Part shown: in pieces, positions 10,132 through 20,528 of the stretch
How positions within the stretch are numbered: position 1 is the first letter of the stretch
Layout: the number at the start of each line of letters is the position of its first letter
DNA from: Wolbachia endosymbiont of Meromenopon meropis
GTDB lineage: Bacteria; Pseudomonadota; Alphaproteobacteria; Rickettsiales; Anaplasmataceae
Assembly: GCA_029784595.1 (NCBI GenBank)
Contig: JAJETZ010000001.1
Span: forward strand, 127,645 to 191,644
DNA: 64,000 nucleotides
Direction: 5' to 3'
Notes under the pieces: model-generated
Databases searched by the model: none
What the model saw: the letters and a program-made list of their open reading frames with translations, nothing else
Told to the model about the DNA's origin: nothing
Program-made: the position numbers and the translations under genes

Positions 10132-10806
10132 TTTTTGTATCTACACACGTTATTTTTAATGCAAATTGCAACATTGCGAGCAAACTAACTTTTTATTACT
10201 AATTAACATATATTAGCATATCAATGTTATTCTCATCGTTCTGAGATAGAATACTTAAAGTTCAAGATGTTGTTATAGTAATAAAATGCTAAAGATATAA
10301 AACTAAAAAAATAAAATTAGCATAATTATAATATCTAATTCTTTAATATTAAACCTTTAACGTTCTAAACATCTGAATTTGATTACTACTTAAAATAACT
10401 ACAACAGAAAATGTTTAAATTTATGATGAAAATTTATTCAGAAAAAAATATAAAAAATAAAATATTTTGACAAAGCAAAAAAAAAAGATGTTTAACTCTC
10501 TAAACCTATATAAATTTAGTAATAGTACATTTTACTTTTTTATAAAATGATCGATCTATAAGTACATCATACGACTCCTATAGTCTCAAGAATTACACAT
10601 AAATTTAAGTTTAATTGTTTGAAGACATTAACTATATAGACAATGATAATCTTAAAATATACATAATACAAATAAATATAATTCAAGATAATTAATTATT
10701 CTAATAATTTTTATTACTTAATTTATACAAATTGAAGTTTAATAAAATAGATAAATCTCATTAATTGATGAGAAAATTGATGAATGATATCGAATTTTTA
10801 TTTTTG
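10132..10806. other. Intergenic AT-rich stretch
   Basis: 675 bases between the convergent end of the virB6 array and the ubiH-like gene. No frame, RNA gene or strong hairpin could be supported. It is simple AT-rich DNA with short A and T runs. Confidence 0.6.
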
Positions 10807-11967
10807 CTATTCATATAATCCCATGCCATAACGTATAAAATACTTCTTAAGAAGAGTTAAATTTTCAACCGCTATCAAGCCAAGATTTCGTACTGTTTTA
10901 AAACAGAATGTTCTGTTGGAAAAGAGTCTGTTCAAAGCATCAGTTACAAGCGCTACAGTACAGTTATCAAAATATCGATCGCGTGAAACTCTCTTTAGAA
11001 GGTAACTACTACCAATGTCAATACCGAAATTTTTTGCGGCAACTATATGTCTTACAACGCTTTCTATGTCTCTAATTCCAAGATTAAGTCCCTGACCAGC
11101 AACTGGATGAATTGAATGAGATGTATCTCCAATAAGCAAAACTCTGTCTTTGTATAACTTTTTTGCAAAAGCAAAACTTAAAGGATAAGATTTTTTTTTA
11201 TTATTTAATTTAATTTCTCCTAAATAAGAGCCAAATCTTTTTCTGAATTCTTCAATAAATTCCTCTTCAGATAAATTCATCAGCATTTCTACAATTTTAG
11301 ATTTTTCAGTCCAAACTATTGAAGAGATATAACCACCCTTCATGGGCAAAATTGCAAATGGACCACCAGGAAAAAATTTTTCCACAGCTAAATTTTGATG
11401 ATGTAATTCATGTTCCACATTAAATACTATACTACTCTGCTTATAATCAAATATTATCATAGGTATAGAAAATAAATTTGGCAATTTGTAATTTTTACCC
11501 TCAGCGCAAATAAATAGCGATGCTGTCAATTTACGATCATCATCAAGGACAACTTCCACAAATCTAGCATTACAATCAATTCTCTTGTAAGAATGTGGAG
11601 AATATATATTCAATATATTCAAAAAATTTTCATTAATGACGCTCCATATACTGTTAATATTAACAACATAACCCATTGGCTCTTCACCGACCATTTTATA
11701 ATTAAAATGCACAGTAATAGGGCTATTTACATCTAATACGCAGATATCAAGTATAGGTTCAGCCTTATTTTCTATCAACTGCCAAATACCCAATTTTTCC
11801 AAAATTTTCTTCGATCCCTGAGAGATAGCAAATGCACGATCGTCATCAATTATGCGAGGTAAAACATTTTTTTCAATTAAAGCTACCGATATAGAATTAT
11901 GACTTAGAGCAATAGCAGAGATAAAACCAAGCAATCCACCTCCTGAAATAATCACATCATAATTCAT
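10807..11967 (-). CDS. UbiH/COQ6-family FAD-dependent ubiquinone biosynthesis hydroxylase
   Basis: A 386-residue flavoprotein monooxygenase of the UbiH/UbiF/VisC/COQ6 family, which hydroxylates the ubiquinone ring precursor at the inner membrane. The N-terminal dinucleotide-binding GxGxxG is at residues 9-14 and is followed by a beta strand ending in Glu (ALIEKN). The second FAD motif, GDTSHSIHPVAGQG, lies near residue 285 and is diagnostic of the family. Length is normal. It lies 79 bases downstream of mrp on the same strand and is probably co-transcribed. Which ring position it hydroxylates cannot be told from sequence; bacteria with one broad-specificity enzyme are known. The ubiA and ubiG genes of the same pathway are elsewhere in this window. 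Confidence 0.88.
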   Translation of the reverse strand: MNYDVIISGGGLLGFISAIALSHNSISVALIEKNVLPRIIDDDRAFAISQGSKKILEKLGIWQLIENKAEPILDICVLDVNSPITVHFNYKMVGEEPMGYVVNINSIWSVINENFLNILNIYSPHSYKRIDCNARFVEVVLDDDRKLTASLFICAEGKNYKLPNLFSIPMIIFDYKQSSIVFNVEHELHHQNLAVEKFFPGGPFAILPMKGGYISSIVWTEKSKIVEMLMNLSEEEFIEEFRKRFGSYLGEIKLNNKKKSYPLSFAFAKKLYKDRVLLIGDTSHSIHPVAGQGLNLGIRDIESVVRHIVAAKNFGIDIGSSYLLKRVSRDRYFDNCTVALVTDALNRLFSNRTFCFKTVRNLGLIAVENLTLLKKYFIRYGMGLYE

Positions 11968-12046
11968 TCTATTTACGCTATAATCTGATATTACCTGAAG
12001 ATCATATTTTATCTATTTTGAAAATAGTTCAAAGAGTTTTGAAAGA

Positions 12047-12841
12047 CTATTTAAAAAATAGCTCAACATTCTTAGCAATTTCTTCATAATTTTTTATCAA
12101 ACTTTCGCTTAATGCTAAAGGATTTCCACAATCAGAAGCACGACATATTTGTGGATCCAAAGGAATTTGACCTAATAGACTAACTTTTAATTCTTCAGAC
12201 GTTTTTTTTGCGCCATCCTTTCCAAAAATATATATTTTTGTGTCACCTTGAACAAGGTAGCTCATATTTTCTATTATGCCAATAATTGGCACTTCAAGTT
12301 TTGTAAACATATCATAAATTTTACAAGCTTCAATCAAAGCAAGTTTCTGTGGAGTCGAAACTATTATTCCACCATTCAAATAAAAATTTTCCATAAGACT
12401 TAAATGTACATCGCCAGTTCCAGGTGGTGTATCAATTATTAAATAATCTATATTTGACCAAATTGTTCCCATTATTAAACTATGAAGTGCTTTTGCAAGC
12501 ATAGGTCCACGCCATATTGTAGCACGATTTTCATCAATAAAATTGCCAATTGAAATAGTGTACAGTCCATAACTTTCTATAGGTATGATCTTTCCATCAT
12601 GTATTTTTGGTTTTAATTCTTGAGTACCAAGCATTTTAGGAATCGAAGGACCGTATATATCTGTATCAACTAGTGCAACTTTGTATCTTAATTTTGCTAA
12701 TGAAAATGCTAGATTTAGTGCAACTGTAGATTTACCTACTCCACCCTTACCAGAAGCAATAACAATTACATTTTTCACTTCATTAATATATAGTCTGGTT
12801 TTTTGTTGTTTTACTTGATTTTGATTAGTATTAATAGCCAC
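12047..12841 (-). CDS. mrp: Mrp/ApbC-family P-loop ATPase (Fe-S cluster carrier)
   Basis: A 264-residue member of the Mrp/NBP35 ATPases that transfer iron-sulfur clusters to target apoproteins in the cytosol. The deviant Walker A GKGGVGKST is at residues 31-39, and DTPPGTGD follows near residue 138. It lacks the N-terminal MIP18/DUF59 domain of longer Mrp proteins. The position after the IENMSY motif, where typical Mrp carries CxxC for bridging a cluster, reads VQGDTKIYIFG and has no cysteine. Two later cysteines (CRASDC) are not spaced as CxxC. The annotation as an Fe-S carrier is therefore by family rather than by conserved ligands. It precedes the ubiH-like gene on the same strand. Confidence 0.9.
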   Translation of the reverse strand: MAINTNQNQVKQQKTRLYINEVKNVIVIASGKGGVGKSTVALNLAFSLAKLRYKVALVDTDIYGPSIPKMLGTQELKPKIHDGKIIPIESYGLYTISIGNFIDENRATIWRGPMLAKALHSLIMGTIWSNIDYLIIDTPPGTGDVHLSLMENFYLNGGIIVSTPQKLALIEACKIYDMFTKLEVPIIGIIENMSYLVQGDTKIYIFGKDGAKKTSEELKVSLLGQIPLDPQICRASDCGNPLALSESLIKNYEEIAKNVELFFK

Positions 12842-14538
12842 AATTACTTTTTTTACTCTAGGTTTGGTTTATAGTTTTGATAGTTTTTTTTCATAATCTT
12901 CTCTTAATCTCTCACTATTTGAGTATTATCATAGAAATTTCAATTGTGAAAACGAAATCTCTGTCATTAATAATGACAAAAGGGAGGATGTCATATTTAA
13001 AAGAAAGTACATCTTTACACTACTCTTTTGTCCTATATCTTTTTATAATTTTTTTTACATTCTCTTTATTAATCAAAAATTTTTAATTTATGTAATTCTT
13101 TTTGAAGTCATTCATTTTGCTGAAATGATTAAATTGAATTGAATCGTCAAGTTCATAGATGATAAATTTTGATAAGTCCTTTATACAACTTCGATTTTAT
13201 TTTTATTCATATTCTGTGATCAAATTTTCAGTAAAATAAAAAACAAACTCTCATCTCTAAGCATTTTTATCTCTTATATTTTGAATAAAAACATTTTCTA
13301 TATTAGAAGTTACATTAATTTAATTCGTTTAAATTCTGCTGATAATGATTCTATCATTTTCTATTTTTCTAAAAAGCATGTCCATCAATTTCTTTTTATA
13401 CTAAAAAGAGTATTAAATTTTTAATTATTCTAAATTTTAATTTCTAAATTTCAAATTTATGAATTAAAAAAAGTTATTCACACAAATGAGTTCAAAAACT
13501 ATCAAATACTTGATATCTTCAATTTATTATTATTTATAAATTTATCTATAAAACATCTTAAAATTCTCAGCCATAAACTTGGCAGCTTTAATAAGCATTA
13601 AAAAGTAATACCTCTTAACTATAACTCTAGAGTTAATATTTTATTATAAAATAATAAGCAAGAAAATTTAACTATAACTGTATAGTTATGACTAACTACC
13701 GTATAACTATCCTTTTCAAGGAATATCTTAAAAAGAGACAATTTAAAAAAACTCCAAATCTGCTGCTACCACTTTTTTATTTAAAACAAGCGTAAAGAAA
13801 TCTATTTTATAAATAAGTATTAAAATAATTCTTATTACATCATATTATTTTTTCAATTTTCCAATTTGATTATTATTACAAGTATATAAAATATTATCAT
13901 TGAATTTTATTCATAATTTATTAATAATGAAGAAAATTAATTTATCAATTAAAACATAAAGTTACTTGTCTATTTTTTATAAAATAGGATTGAATAGTGT
14001 ATAAAGGTGCGAATTTCTCTACAATGGTTTTAGAAATACAGTATGTTACTAATTTGTTTTATTCACTGTGAGATTTTTTTTTTAAAAAAAATCAATGTTT
14101 GATTTGAATCACAAATTTATCCTTCTTAGTAAGAAAAGTATTATTTAAAAAATAATTAATCATATACAATGCGAGATATTATAACTTCCATAAATACATG
14201 CTAACATCTTTTAAATTTACATGAACTTCCTATTTCTAGGAATTTTTAATTTAATAAAGACATTATCTATTAATAATTGAATGTGAATAAATACAAATTA
14301 TTTTGCGATAGATTTTATCTTCTAAGAATAGTTCTCTAATTAAAAAAAATTAAAATGATTAAAATACTCACGGAAGTATATGTAATCACACGCGTATTGC
14401 AGACTAAATTTGCTGTAATAATAAGCAATAGCAGAAGAAAACACCTTTCAGGAAAACATATATTCTATTTTCCTTCCTAATAAATTAGAAGGCAAAACCA
14501 AGAAAGAAATGGAACATTATACAATATTCTCACGTTTA
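12842..14538. other. Intergenic stretch with palindromes and possible gene remnants
   Basis: About 1.7 kb without a supported gene. It contains a 14-base perfect palindrome at 13622-13635 and an 8-base stem with a 4-base loop at 13669-13688, about 35 bases apart. One DnaA-box-like nonamer (ttattcaca) occurs near 13475. A codon-like stretch at 14356-14480 continues, after a frame change, towards 14660. A 69-codon frame at 12877-13086 is hydrophobic, low in complexity and not convincing. Confidence 0.5.
13622..13688. repeat. Pair of palindromes sharing taactata/taact motifs
   Basis: A perfect 14-base palindrome (taactctagagtta, 13622-13635) is followed by an inverted repeat taactata-actg-tatagtta (13669-13688). 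Both are extended by the shared string taactataact. A further gtataactat lies at about 13700. Such arrays can be operators, but no adjacent gene makes that likely here. Confidence 0.4.
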
Positions 14539-15531
14539 TTAGCCAATATAAACATGTTTGTTGCAATGCATAGATTGTGTTATATTATCTAAATAACTAT
14601 CCACTTTCAATTGTTTTTTCAGACTTTGTTTTATACTTGTTTCAGATTTTAACCCTAATTTTCCGCAAAATTTTTGAAAATATTTCTTGATAACATCAAA
14701 TAAATTATTGTCACTAGATTGATAACTTTCTAATTTTTTTGGAATAGTAAATGATAATTTACCATTCTTATATACTACACCATCTTTGCCATCTTGAGAT
14801 TCAAGTGTAAACTCTAGCAAGTTATTCAATTGACATACAACTGCTTCTTTCGATTCACAACCATAAGTTAATAATTTGGTATCTGTTATAGATATTTCGT
14901 TATCGGATTTGATGCTAATACAATTTTTATCAGTGCAATTGATTCGAATGGTACCACGAATTTGAGGTATTAATCCATGTGGAAAAAGTGCGGGAGCAAG
15001 AATGTTTGTCATTAATGCTCCACCATAGTAAGAAGATTGATTGCAGTTAGTAACTAATTCTTCTAAAATAGATTCGCTTGGAACTTGAGCTTCGGCATAA
15101 TTAAACATTTCTTTAAAGACTTCTTTTGCAATTTGACGATAATTACTGCTTTTTTTTACTTCTTCTTTTAAAAATAAAACAAGATCTTTACTTTTAGAAA
15201 AACTTTTTATACATAGATTACCACTCTCATCAACTAGATTGCACTCAAATTCATTAAATGAATATCGATTCCAAGCTCTTTCTATCAAAGAATGAATTAA
15301 AGTTTTATCTATAATTTTTTCGTTAATAACGAAGCTAATTCTGTGAAAGTCACCGTACATGGTTTTACCAGAATTTGCTCCTTTATTATCTTTTGCAGCT
15401 CTTAATTTACTAAAATCAAACTTCTTAGCTTGAGCTTTTAATTTAATTACCGGATTTTTTCTCGCTTCTATCATAAGATTCTTTCCTTGTTTACTAAAAT
15501 TAGTTTTATCACAAAATTTATTAATAAGCAA
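14539..15531 (-). CDS. Hypothetical protein, 330 aa, divergent from malonyl-CoA decarboxylase
   Basis: Not recognised. The frame opens 73 bases from the divergent malonyl-CoA decarboxylase start, so the two share a short promoter region. A second in-frame Met (MIEARKNP, residue 20) could be the real start. The protein is soluble, with a basic N-terminus, a central region with scattered Cys (NCTDKNC, YGCES) and a Lys/Gln/Ser-rich C-terminus. There is no signal peptide, membrane segment or clear catalytic motif. Its composition and length fit a lineage-specific protein of an intracellular bacterium, possibly a secreted one, but nothing in the sequence proves this. Confidence 0.72.
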   Translation of the reverse strand: MLINKFCDKTNFSKQGKNLMIEARKNPVIKLKAQAKKFDFSKLRAAKDNKGANSGKTMYGDFHRISFVINEKIIDKTLIHSLIERAWNRYSFNEFECNLVDESGNLCIKSFSKSKDLVLFLKEEVKKSSNYRQIAKEVFKEMFNYAEAQVPSESILEELVTNCNQSSYYGGALMTNILAPALFPHGLIPQIRGTIRINCTDKNCISIKSDNEISITDTKLLTYGCESKEAVVCQLNNLLEFTLESQDGKDGVVYKNGKLSFTIPKKLESYQSSDNNLFDVIKKYFQKFCGKLGLKSETSIKQSLKKQLKVDSYLDNITQSMHCNKHVYIG

Positions 15532-15604
15532 ACATTATTACCTTAATGCATAAATTAAGATTTTTCTTTGATTTAATATAGATTTATGATAAAACAAGTC
15601 TATA

Positions 15605-16999
15605 ATGAAAGAGTCACTGATTAAAGCTAATGCAAAACAAATTATAAACAAGAAAGTGACAAAAGGCTTTCTTAAAATACTAGGTGAAATGGCAGATACT
15701 GTAAGATCGTTGGTCGGTAATATTAGTCCTGATTTAAGTAATAGTCGAGATATTGACATCTTAGTCTCTAAGATGAACGAGTGTTTAAATCCAAAAGGAG
15801 GAGAAGTTTCAGCGCGTAAAAATACTGTATCTCTTGGTAATCTATATCTAAGTTTATCCGAAAAAGGCAAAATAAAATTTTTGCAGACAATGGCAGAAAA
15901 ATTTACTTTAAGTAAAGTGGAGGTGGATGAGAAAATAGAAAAATATAGAAAGAATCAAAATTGTGAATTAAATTATAAATTTGAGCAAGATCTAGTAAAA
16001 GTTCTAGAATCGCCACGCTTTAAAATATTAAAACAGTTTATTTCTTTGTCGGAAGGACTTAAGTTTATTGTTGATATGCGCTCTGATGTACTTAGGTTAA
16101 AAAAACAATACAAAGAACTTGATCGACTAGAAAGTGAATTAAAAAGTATACTTCTCTCATGGATTGATGTTGATTTGCTTGATCTTCGCCAAATCACATG
16201 GAATGCACCTGCATCTTTATTAGAGAAACTCATAAAATATGAAGCTGTACATAAAATTTCTTCATGGGATGATTTAAAAAATAGACTTGATTCTGATCGT
16301 CTGTGTTTTGCTTTTTTTCATTATAAAATACCAAATGAACCTTTAATTTTTGTAGAAGTTGCATTGATGAATAAAATTGCAGATAACATTCAACATCTCT
16401 TAGATGAGTCTGTGCCTTCAAGTGATCCAAAAAGTGCAAGTATTGCAATATTCTATTCGATATCTAATACTCAGGCAGGTTTGTCTGGAATTAGTCTTGG
16501 TAATTTTTTAATTAAAAGAGTTGTAGAAAAACTATCACAAGATTTTAAAAGTGTAAAAACGTATGCAACGCTTTCTCCAATACCTTGCTTTATAAAATGG
16601 TTGAAAGAAAATAATCTAAAACAAGATCTTCTTTTATCAAATAAGCTAAATATAAAACAATCTAGTGCAGAAATTTTAGAAAGCATACAAAAAATAAAAA
16701 TTAACACTGAATCTGAAAAACGGCGCTTACTGAAACTTTGTGCATATTATTTATTAAAAGTTAAAAATAGTAGTGGCTATGCTTATGATCCAGTGGCGCA
16801 TTTTCATTTAAGCAATGGAGCATCAATAAAGCAACTAAATTGGTTGGCAGATACTTCTGAAAATGGAATTAGTCAATCAGCTGGAATAATGGTAAACTAC
16901 TTATATGAATTATCTAAAATAGATAATAATCATGAGCATTATATGGTTAATAAAATAATTTCTCATTCTAAGCAAATACTCTCTTTATTAAAAGAATAA
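15605..16999 (+). CDS. Malonyl-CoA decarboxylase
   Basis: A 464-residue malonyl-CoA decarboxylase, which converts malonyl-CoA to acetyl-CoA and CO2. The family is recognisable from the helical N-terminal domain and a C-terminal acetyltransferase-fold domain. Motifs include the region from DLRQITWNAPASLLE (about residue 200), the stretch with SSDPKSASIAIFYSISN and QAGLSGISLGNFLIK (about 275-305), FIKWL (about 335), and the late VAHFHLSNGA (about residue 400), which holds the conserved His. Length is normal for bacterial members. The start ATG at 15605 is the first in frame. The enzyme is known from Anaplasmataceae; in an organism with minimal metabolism it may adjust malonyl-CoA for fatty acid synthesis or detoxify malonate. 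Confidence 0.88.
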   Translation: MKESLIKANAKQIINKKVTKGFLKILGEMADTVRSLVGNISPDLSNSRDIDILVSKMNECLNPKGGEVSARKNTVSLGNLYLSLSEKGKIKFLQTMAEKFTLSKVEVDEKIEKYRKNQNCELNYKFEQDLVKVLESPRFKILKQFISLSEGLKFIVDMRSDVLRLKKQYKELDRLESELKSILLSWIDVDLLDLRQITWNAPASLLEKLIKYEAVHKISSWDDLKNRLDSDRLCFAFFHYKIPNEPLIFVEVALMNKIADNIQHLLDESVPSSDPKSASIAIFYSISNTQAGLSGISLGNFLIKRVVEKLSQDFKSVKTYATLSPIPCFIKWLKENNLKQDLLLSNKLNIKQSSAEILESIQKIKINTESEKRRLLKLCAYYLLKVKNSSGYAYDPVAHFHLSNGASIKQLNWLADTSENGISQSAGIMVNYLYELSKIDNNHEHYMVNKIISHSKQILSLLKE

Positions 17000-17060
17000 T
17001 AGATAGTTGTCCTAACGGCCTTTCGAATATAAAATAGACTTTTAATCTACGTTATTATTG

Positions 17061-18863
17061 ATGAATAATAATAATATAAGAAACTTTGCAATTATAGCAC
17101 ACATAGATCATGGTAAATCAACACTTGCTGATCGTTTGATAGAAAAATGCAATGGCCTTGAAACAAGAAAAATGACTGATCAAGTGCTTGATTCAATGGA
17201 AATAGAACGAGAGCGTGGCATTACGATCAAAGCACAAACAGTAAGGCTCAACTATATTACGAATAATAGAAATCAATATTATTTGAATCTTATAGATACT
17301 CCAGGTCATGTTGATTTTTCGTATGAAGTAAACAGAAGTTTAGCCGCGTGCGAAGGTTCGCTTTTATTGGTGGATAGCAGTCAGGGAGTTGAAGCTCAAA
17401 CTCTTGCAAATGTGCACAAAGCTTTAGAGCATGAGCATAAGATAATAGTTGTACTCAATAAAATCGATCTTCCAACTGCAGATCCAGATATGGTAAAGCT
17501 TCAGATTGAAGAAGTAATTGGTATTGATGCAAGTGAGTCAGTTTTAATATCAGCAAAAACTGGGTTTGGAATAAGTAATGTGCTTGAAGCAATAGTAACA
17601 AAACTTCCAGCTCCACGCGGCAATATAAATGCTCCGTTACAAGCTATCTTACTTGATAGTTGGTATGATTCTTATCTAGGCGTAGTAATTTTAGTACGAG
17701 TTAAAAATGGAATAATAAAAAAAGGTATGGAGATACTTATGATGTCTAATCATGCTGTATACTATGTAAATAGTATTGGTATATTTAATCCTAAAAAATT
17801 CATGATTGACAAACTTTTGGCAGGTGAAGTTGGTTTTATAACTATCTCAATGAAAAAAATTGAAAATTGCAAGATAGGAGATACAATTACCGAAAAAAAG
17901 AGACCTTGCAATAAAGCATTGCCTAAATTTAAAGAAGTACAACCTGTAGTATTTTGTAGTATATTTCCAAATAAGATAGATGACTTTAAATATTTAAGAG
18001 AAGCTCTAGAAAAACTGCATTTAAATGATTCAAGTTTTACTTTTGAAGGAGAAACTTCGAATGCACTAGGCTATGGATTTCGTTGCGGTTTTTTGGGTAT
18101 GTTACATCTTGAAATTATCCAAGATAGGCTTCAGAGAGAATTTGATTTAAAATTAATAATAACAGCACCAAGTATTATATATAGAGTTACAACAGGAAAT
18201 AATAAAATTTTCAATATTCATAATCCAAGCGATATGCCAGATCCTGTAAAAATTAAGAAAGTAGAAGAAATGTGGATTACTGCAACTATAATAACGCCAT
18301 ATGAATACCTAGGAGAAGTTCTATCTCTATGTCAAGAAAGAAGAGGAGAACAAAAAGCTCTATCTTACGTTGACGGCGCAACAAAGGTATTGATTAAATA
18401 TCATTTACCATTATCTGAGATTGTTTTTAATTTTTACGATAGATTAAAATCAATTTCTAAGGGATATGCCAGTTTTTACTGGCAGATTTCCAATTATCGT
18501 GAAAGTCAGATAGATAGGTTGAGCTTTTTAGTTAATGAAAAATCTCTTGATACATTAGCATGCATTGTTCACAAAAGTAAAGCAGAAAAAAGGGGACGCG
18601 AGATATGTACACGTTTAAAAGATTTAATACCACGACAGCAATATAAAATTGTAATTCAAGCAATAGTGAGTGGTAGGGTCATTGCTAGAAAAACGATTAA
18701 TCCATATAGAAAGGATGTAACAGCTAAACTTTATGGTGGAGACGTAACACGAAAAACGAAACTTTTGGAAAAACAAAGAAAGGGCAAGAAAAAATTGCAT
18801 TCTATAGGAAATATAAACATTCCTCACAGCATCTTTATCCATGCTTTAAAACTAAATGACTAA
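17061..18863 (+). CDS. lepA: Translation elongation factor 4 (LepA)
   Basis: A ribosome-associated GTPase of about 600 residues. G1 is AHIDHGKST near residue 15; the switch II motif [12 protein letters not shown] and NKIDLP follow in the expected order. The C-terminus has the LepA-specific domain with [12 protein letters not shown] and KQRKGKKKL. The ATG at 17061, just after an in-frame TTG at 17058, gives the usual N-terminus [16 protein letters not shown] and is preferred. LepA acts on stalled or misassembled translation complexes. It begins about 60 bases after the malonyl-CoA decarboxylase stop on the same strand, so co-transcription is possible. It is convergent with the dehydrogenase gene downstream. 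Confidence 0.96.
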   Translation: MNNNNIRNFAIIAHIDHGKSTLADRLIEKCNGLETRKMTDQVLDSMEIERERGITIKAQTVRLNYITNNRNQYYLNLIDTPGHVDFSYEVNRSLAACEGSLLLVDSSQGVEAQTLANVHKALEHEHKIIVVLNKIDLPTADPDMVKLQIEEVIGIDASESVLISAKTGFGISNVLEAIVTKLPAPRGNINAPLQAILLDSWYDSYLGVVILVRVKNGIIKKGMEILMMSNHAVYYVNSIGIFNPKKFMIDKLLAGEVGFITISMKKIENCKIGDTITEKKRPCNKALPKFKEVQPVVFCSIFPNKIDDFKYLREALEKLHLNDSSFTFEGETSNALGYGFRCGFLGMLHLEIIQDRLQREFDLKLIITAPSIIYRVTTGNNKIFNIHNPSDMPDPVKIKKVEEMWITATIITPYEYLGEVLSLCQERRGEQKALSYVDGATKVLIKYHLPLSEIVFNFYDRLKSISKGYASFYWQISNYRESQIDRLSFLVNEKSLDTLACIVHKSKAEKRGREICTRLKDLIPRQQYKIVIQAIVSGRVIARKTINPYRKDVTAKLYGGDVTRKTKLLEKQRKGKKKLHSIGNINIPHSIFIHALKLND

Positions 18864-18945
18864 AGGCAAATCTTACCTTTGTAGTGAAAACTCTTTTTAT
18901 TAGACTTGAATTTTATATTAATCCTGTATGAGATTCTTTACAACT

Positions 18946-19695
18946 TCATCCAGAAAATTTATTCAACGTAAAGGTTTGTCCTGACACGCTACAATTTTCA
19001 GAAGCTAATTCCACAAATTTATCTGTTAGTTTATCAGATAATATTAATTCAATAGTGTTTTTTCCAGAAAAAGCTTGTTTGTATATTTCGCTATCAAAAG
19101 GTTTTTCTGGATATACAGAATTTACACACAACTTTGTGTGTTTTGTTTCAGATGCATATATCTTTACCATCATTTCTAGTGCCGCTTTACTCGCAGCATA
19201 AGGTATCCAATAGGGATAAGAAGAAGGGGAAAGTGTTACATTTGAAGTCATGAATATCACTCTTCCAGAATTAGACTTTTTTAAGGCCGAATCTAAATTT
19301 TTTAACAAATACCAGTTTGCAGTAAAATTTGTATTCATTACATTCTGTAATTCATCAAGTTCACAGTGATGAAGAGGATTTAATTTACCTAAAATTTCAG
19401 TACATGCAATTAATATATCAAGAGCAGTAGATTCCGACAATTTTAAATTTTCTATCATATTAGTTAGTATTTTTACATTTTCAAAATCTAAAAGATCAAG
19501 CTGAATTAACTTAACGGATCCTTCTTTAAATTCTTCAAATTGCTCAATTTCACTGTACAGTGGCTTAAGATGATCAATAGATCTTGAAATTAGAATTACA
19601 TACGCGCCTTCTCTCACAAATCTTTTTGCAACAGCAGAACCGATACCACACGAAGCTCCGGTAATTAAAGCTATTTTACCTTCTAACTTACCCAT
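18946..19695 (-). CDS. Short-chain dehydrogenase/reductase
   Basis: A 249-residue classical SDR. The Rossmann motif TGxxxGIG is at residues 12-19 (TGASCGIG), and the catalytic YxxxK appears as YAASK near residue 170, with the conserved Ser-containing strand MTSNVTLS before it. The NNAG-like motif is altered (IACTEILG), as in some divergent SDRs. The substrate cannot be told. Members of this type in Rickettsiales are often loosely named oxidoreductases. It starts 8 bases after the YihY/BrkB gene ends and is almost surely in the same transcript. Confidence 0.85.
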   Translation of the reverse strand: MGKLEGKIALITGASCGIGSAVAKRFVREGAYVILISRSIDHLKPLYSEIEQFEEFKEGSVKLIQLDLLDFENVKILTNMIENLKLSESTALDILIACTEILGKLNPLHHCELDELQNVMNTNFTANWYLLKNLDSALKKSNSGRVIFMTSNVTLSPSSYPYWIPYAASKAALEMMVKIYASETKHTKLCVNSVYPEKPFDSEIYKQAFSGKNTIELILSDKLTDKFVELASENCSVSGQTFTLNKFSG

Positions 19696-19703
19696 TATTT
19701 TTT

Positions 19704-20528
19704 TTAGTAAAACTCATTAAGACATTTTAATTGAAAATTAAACTTTGCTCCATATATAAAAATTAAACTTTCTATATAGAAAAATAGCAATGATATTACT
19801 ATGCCACCCAAACTTCCATATATTAAATCTAATTGAGTAAAGGAAGCTTTTAAATATTGCTTGAAGGCTGAAGCGGAAACTGTCCAAAGTATGACAACTA
19901 CACAAGATCCGGGAAATACGTCTGACATATTTTGTTTTATATTGGGTAATATAAAATACAACCAAGAAATTACTATAAAAAGTACAAATTCAATTAAGAG
20001 ATATTTAGTGTAACTTAGGATAGAAGAGGAAAAATTAATTATCATTGGTACTAATGTGAAAAGCACTATAGTTAGAGTCATAATTAGCGTAATTACTAAA
20101 AATTGCAGTATACTTAGTACTCTTCTCAAGACATAAGGTGGCGAAACTGACACTTTATAGGCTTTATTCAATATTATTCTTAATCCTTCAATTGTTGATG
20201 AAGCCGTCCAGATGGCACTCACAACTGCTAATGTCAATAAACTCTGTGGTGGACCGGATATTATCTCTTTGATACGAGGCATTAAAGATGCTAAAATATC
20301 CTGTGGCATATGATCAATTATAAATGTCCAGCCGATTTTATATTGATCTAAAAAATTTGCAAATATCGATGCTAAAGCTATCAAAACAATGAGAAAGGGA
20401 AATATTGACAATATCATTAGAAATGATAAATATCCAGCATGTTCAATCCCATCATCGTTAATTGTGTCAATTAAAGCACAGTAAAGACAACAAATAATAC
20501 TGCAAATTTTTTTCAGCAACTTATTCAT
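19704..20528 (-). CDS. YihY/BrkB-family inner-membrane protein
   Basis: 274 residues with about six hydrophobic segments. The family is recognised by the N-terminal HAGYLSFLMILSIFPFL-like segment and the C-terminal GSLGGIVISLLFFYIESLIFIYGA. The older name ribonuclease BN for this family is wrong; the true function is unresolved, with proposals of a transporter or envelope protein. Length is normal for alphaproteobacterial members. The short-chain dehydrogenase follows at a gap of 8 bases. Confidence 0.85.
   Translation of the reverse strand: MNKLLKKICSIICCLYCALIDTINDDGIEHAGYLSFLMILSIFPFLIVLIALASIFANFLDQYKIGWTFIIDHMPQDILASLMPRIKEIISGPPQSLLTLAVVSAIWTASSTIEGLRIILNKAYKVSVSPPYVLRRVLSILQFLVITLIMTLTIVLFTLVPMIINFSSSILSYTKYLLIEFVLFIVISWLYFILPNIKQNMSDVFPGSCVVVILWTVSASAFKQYLKASFTQLDLIYGSLGGIVISLLFFYIESLIFIYGAKFNFQLKCLNEFY

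Noticed and set aside
12877..13086. 69-codon frame next to mrp
   Set aside because: Hydrophobic, low-complexity translation of AT-rich DNA without Shine-Dalgarno or similarity to a family I know.
13475..13483. DnaA-box-like ttattcaca, possible replication origin
   Set aside because: A single match with no cluster and no dnaA or other origin-linked gene nearby.
15538..15870. 110-codon minus-strand frame
   Set aside because: Antisense to the start of malonyl-CoA decarboxylase, which has clear family similarity.
18862..18880. aaagg/ccttt hairpin between lepA and the dehydrogenase gene as a bidirectional terminator
   Set aside because: Five base pairs with a 9-base loop and no adjacent T-run are too weak to support.
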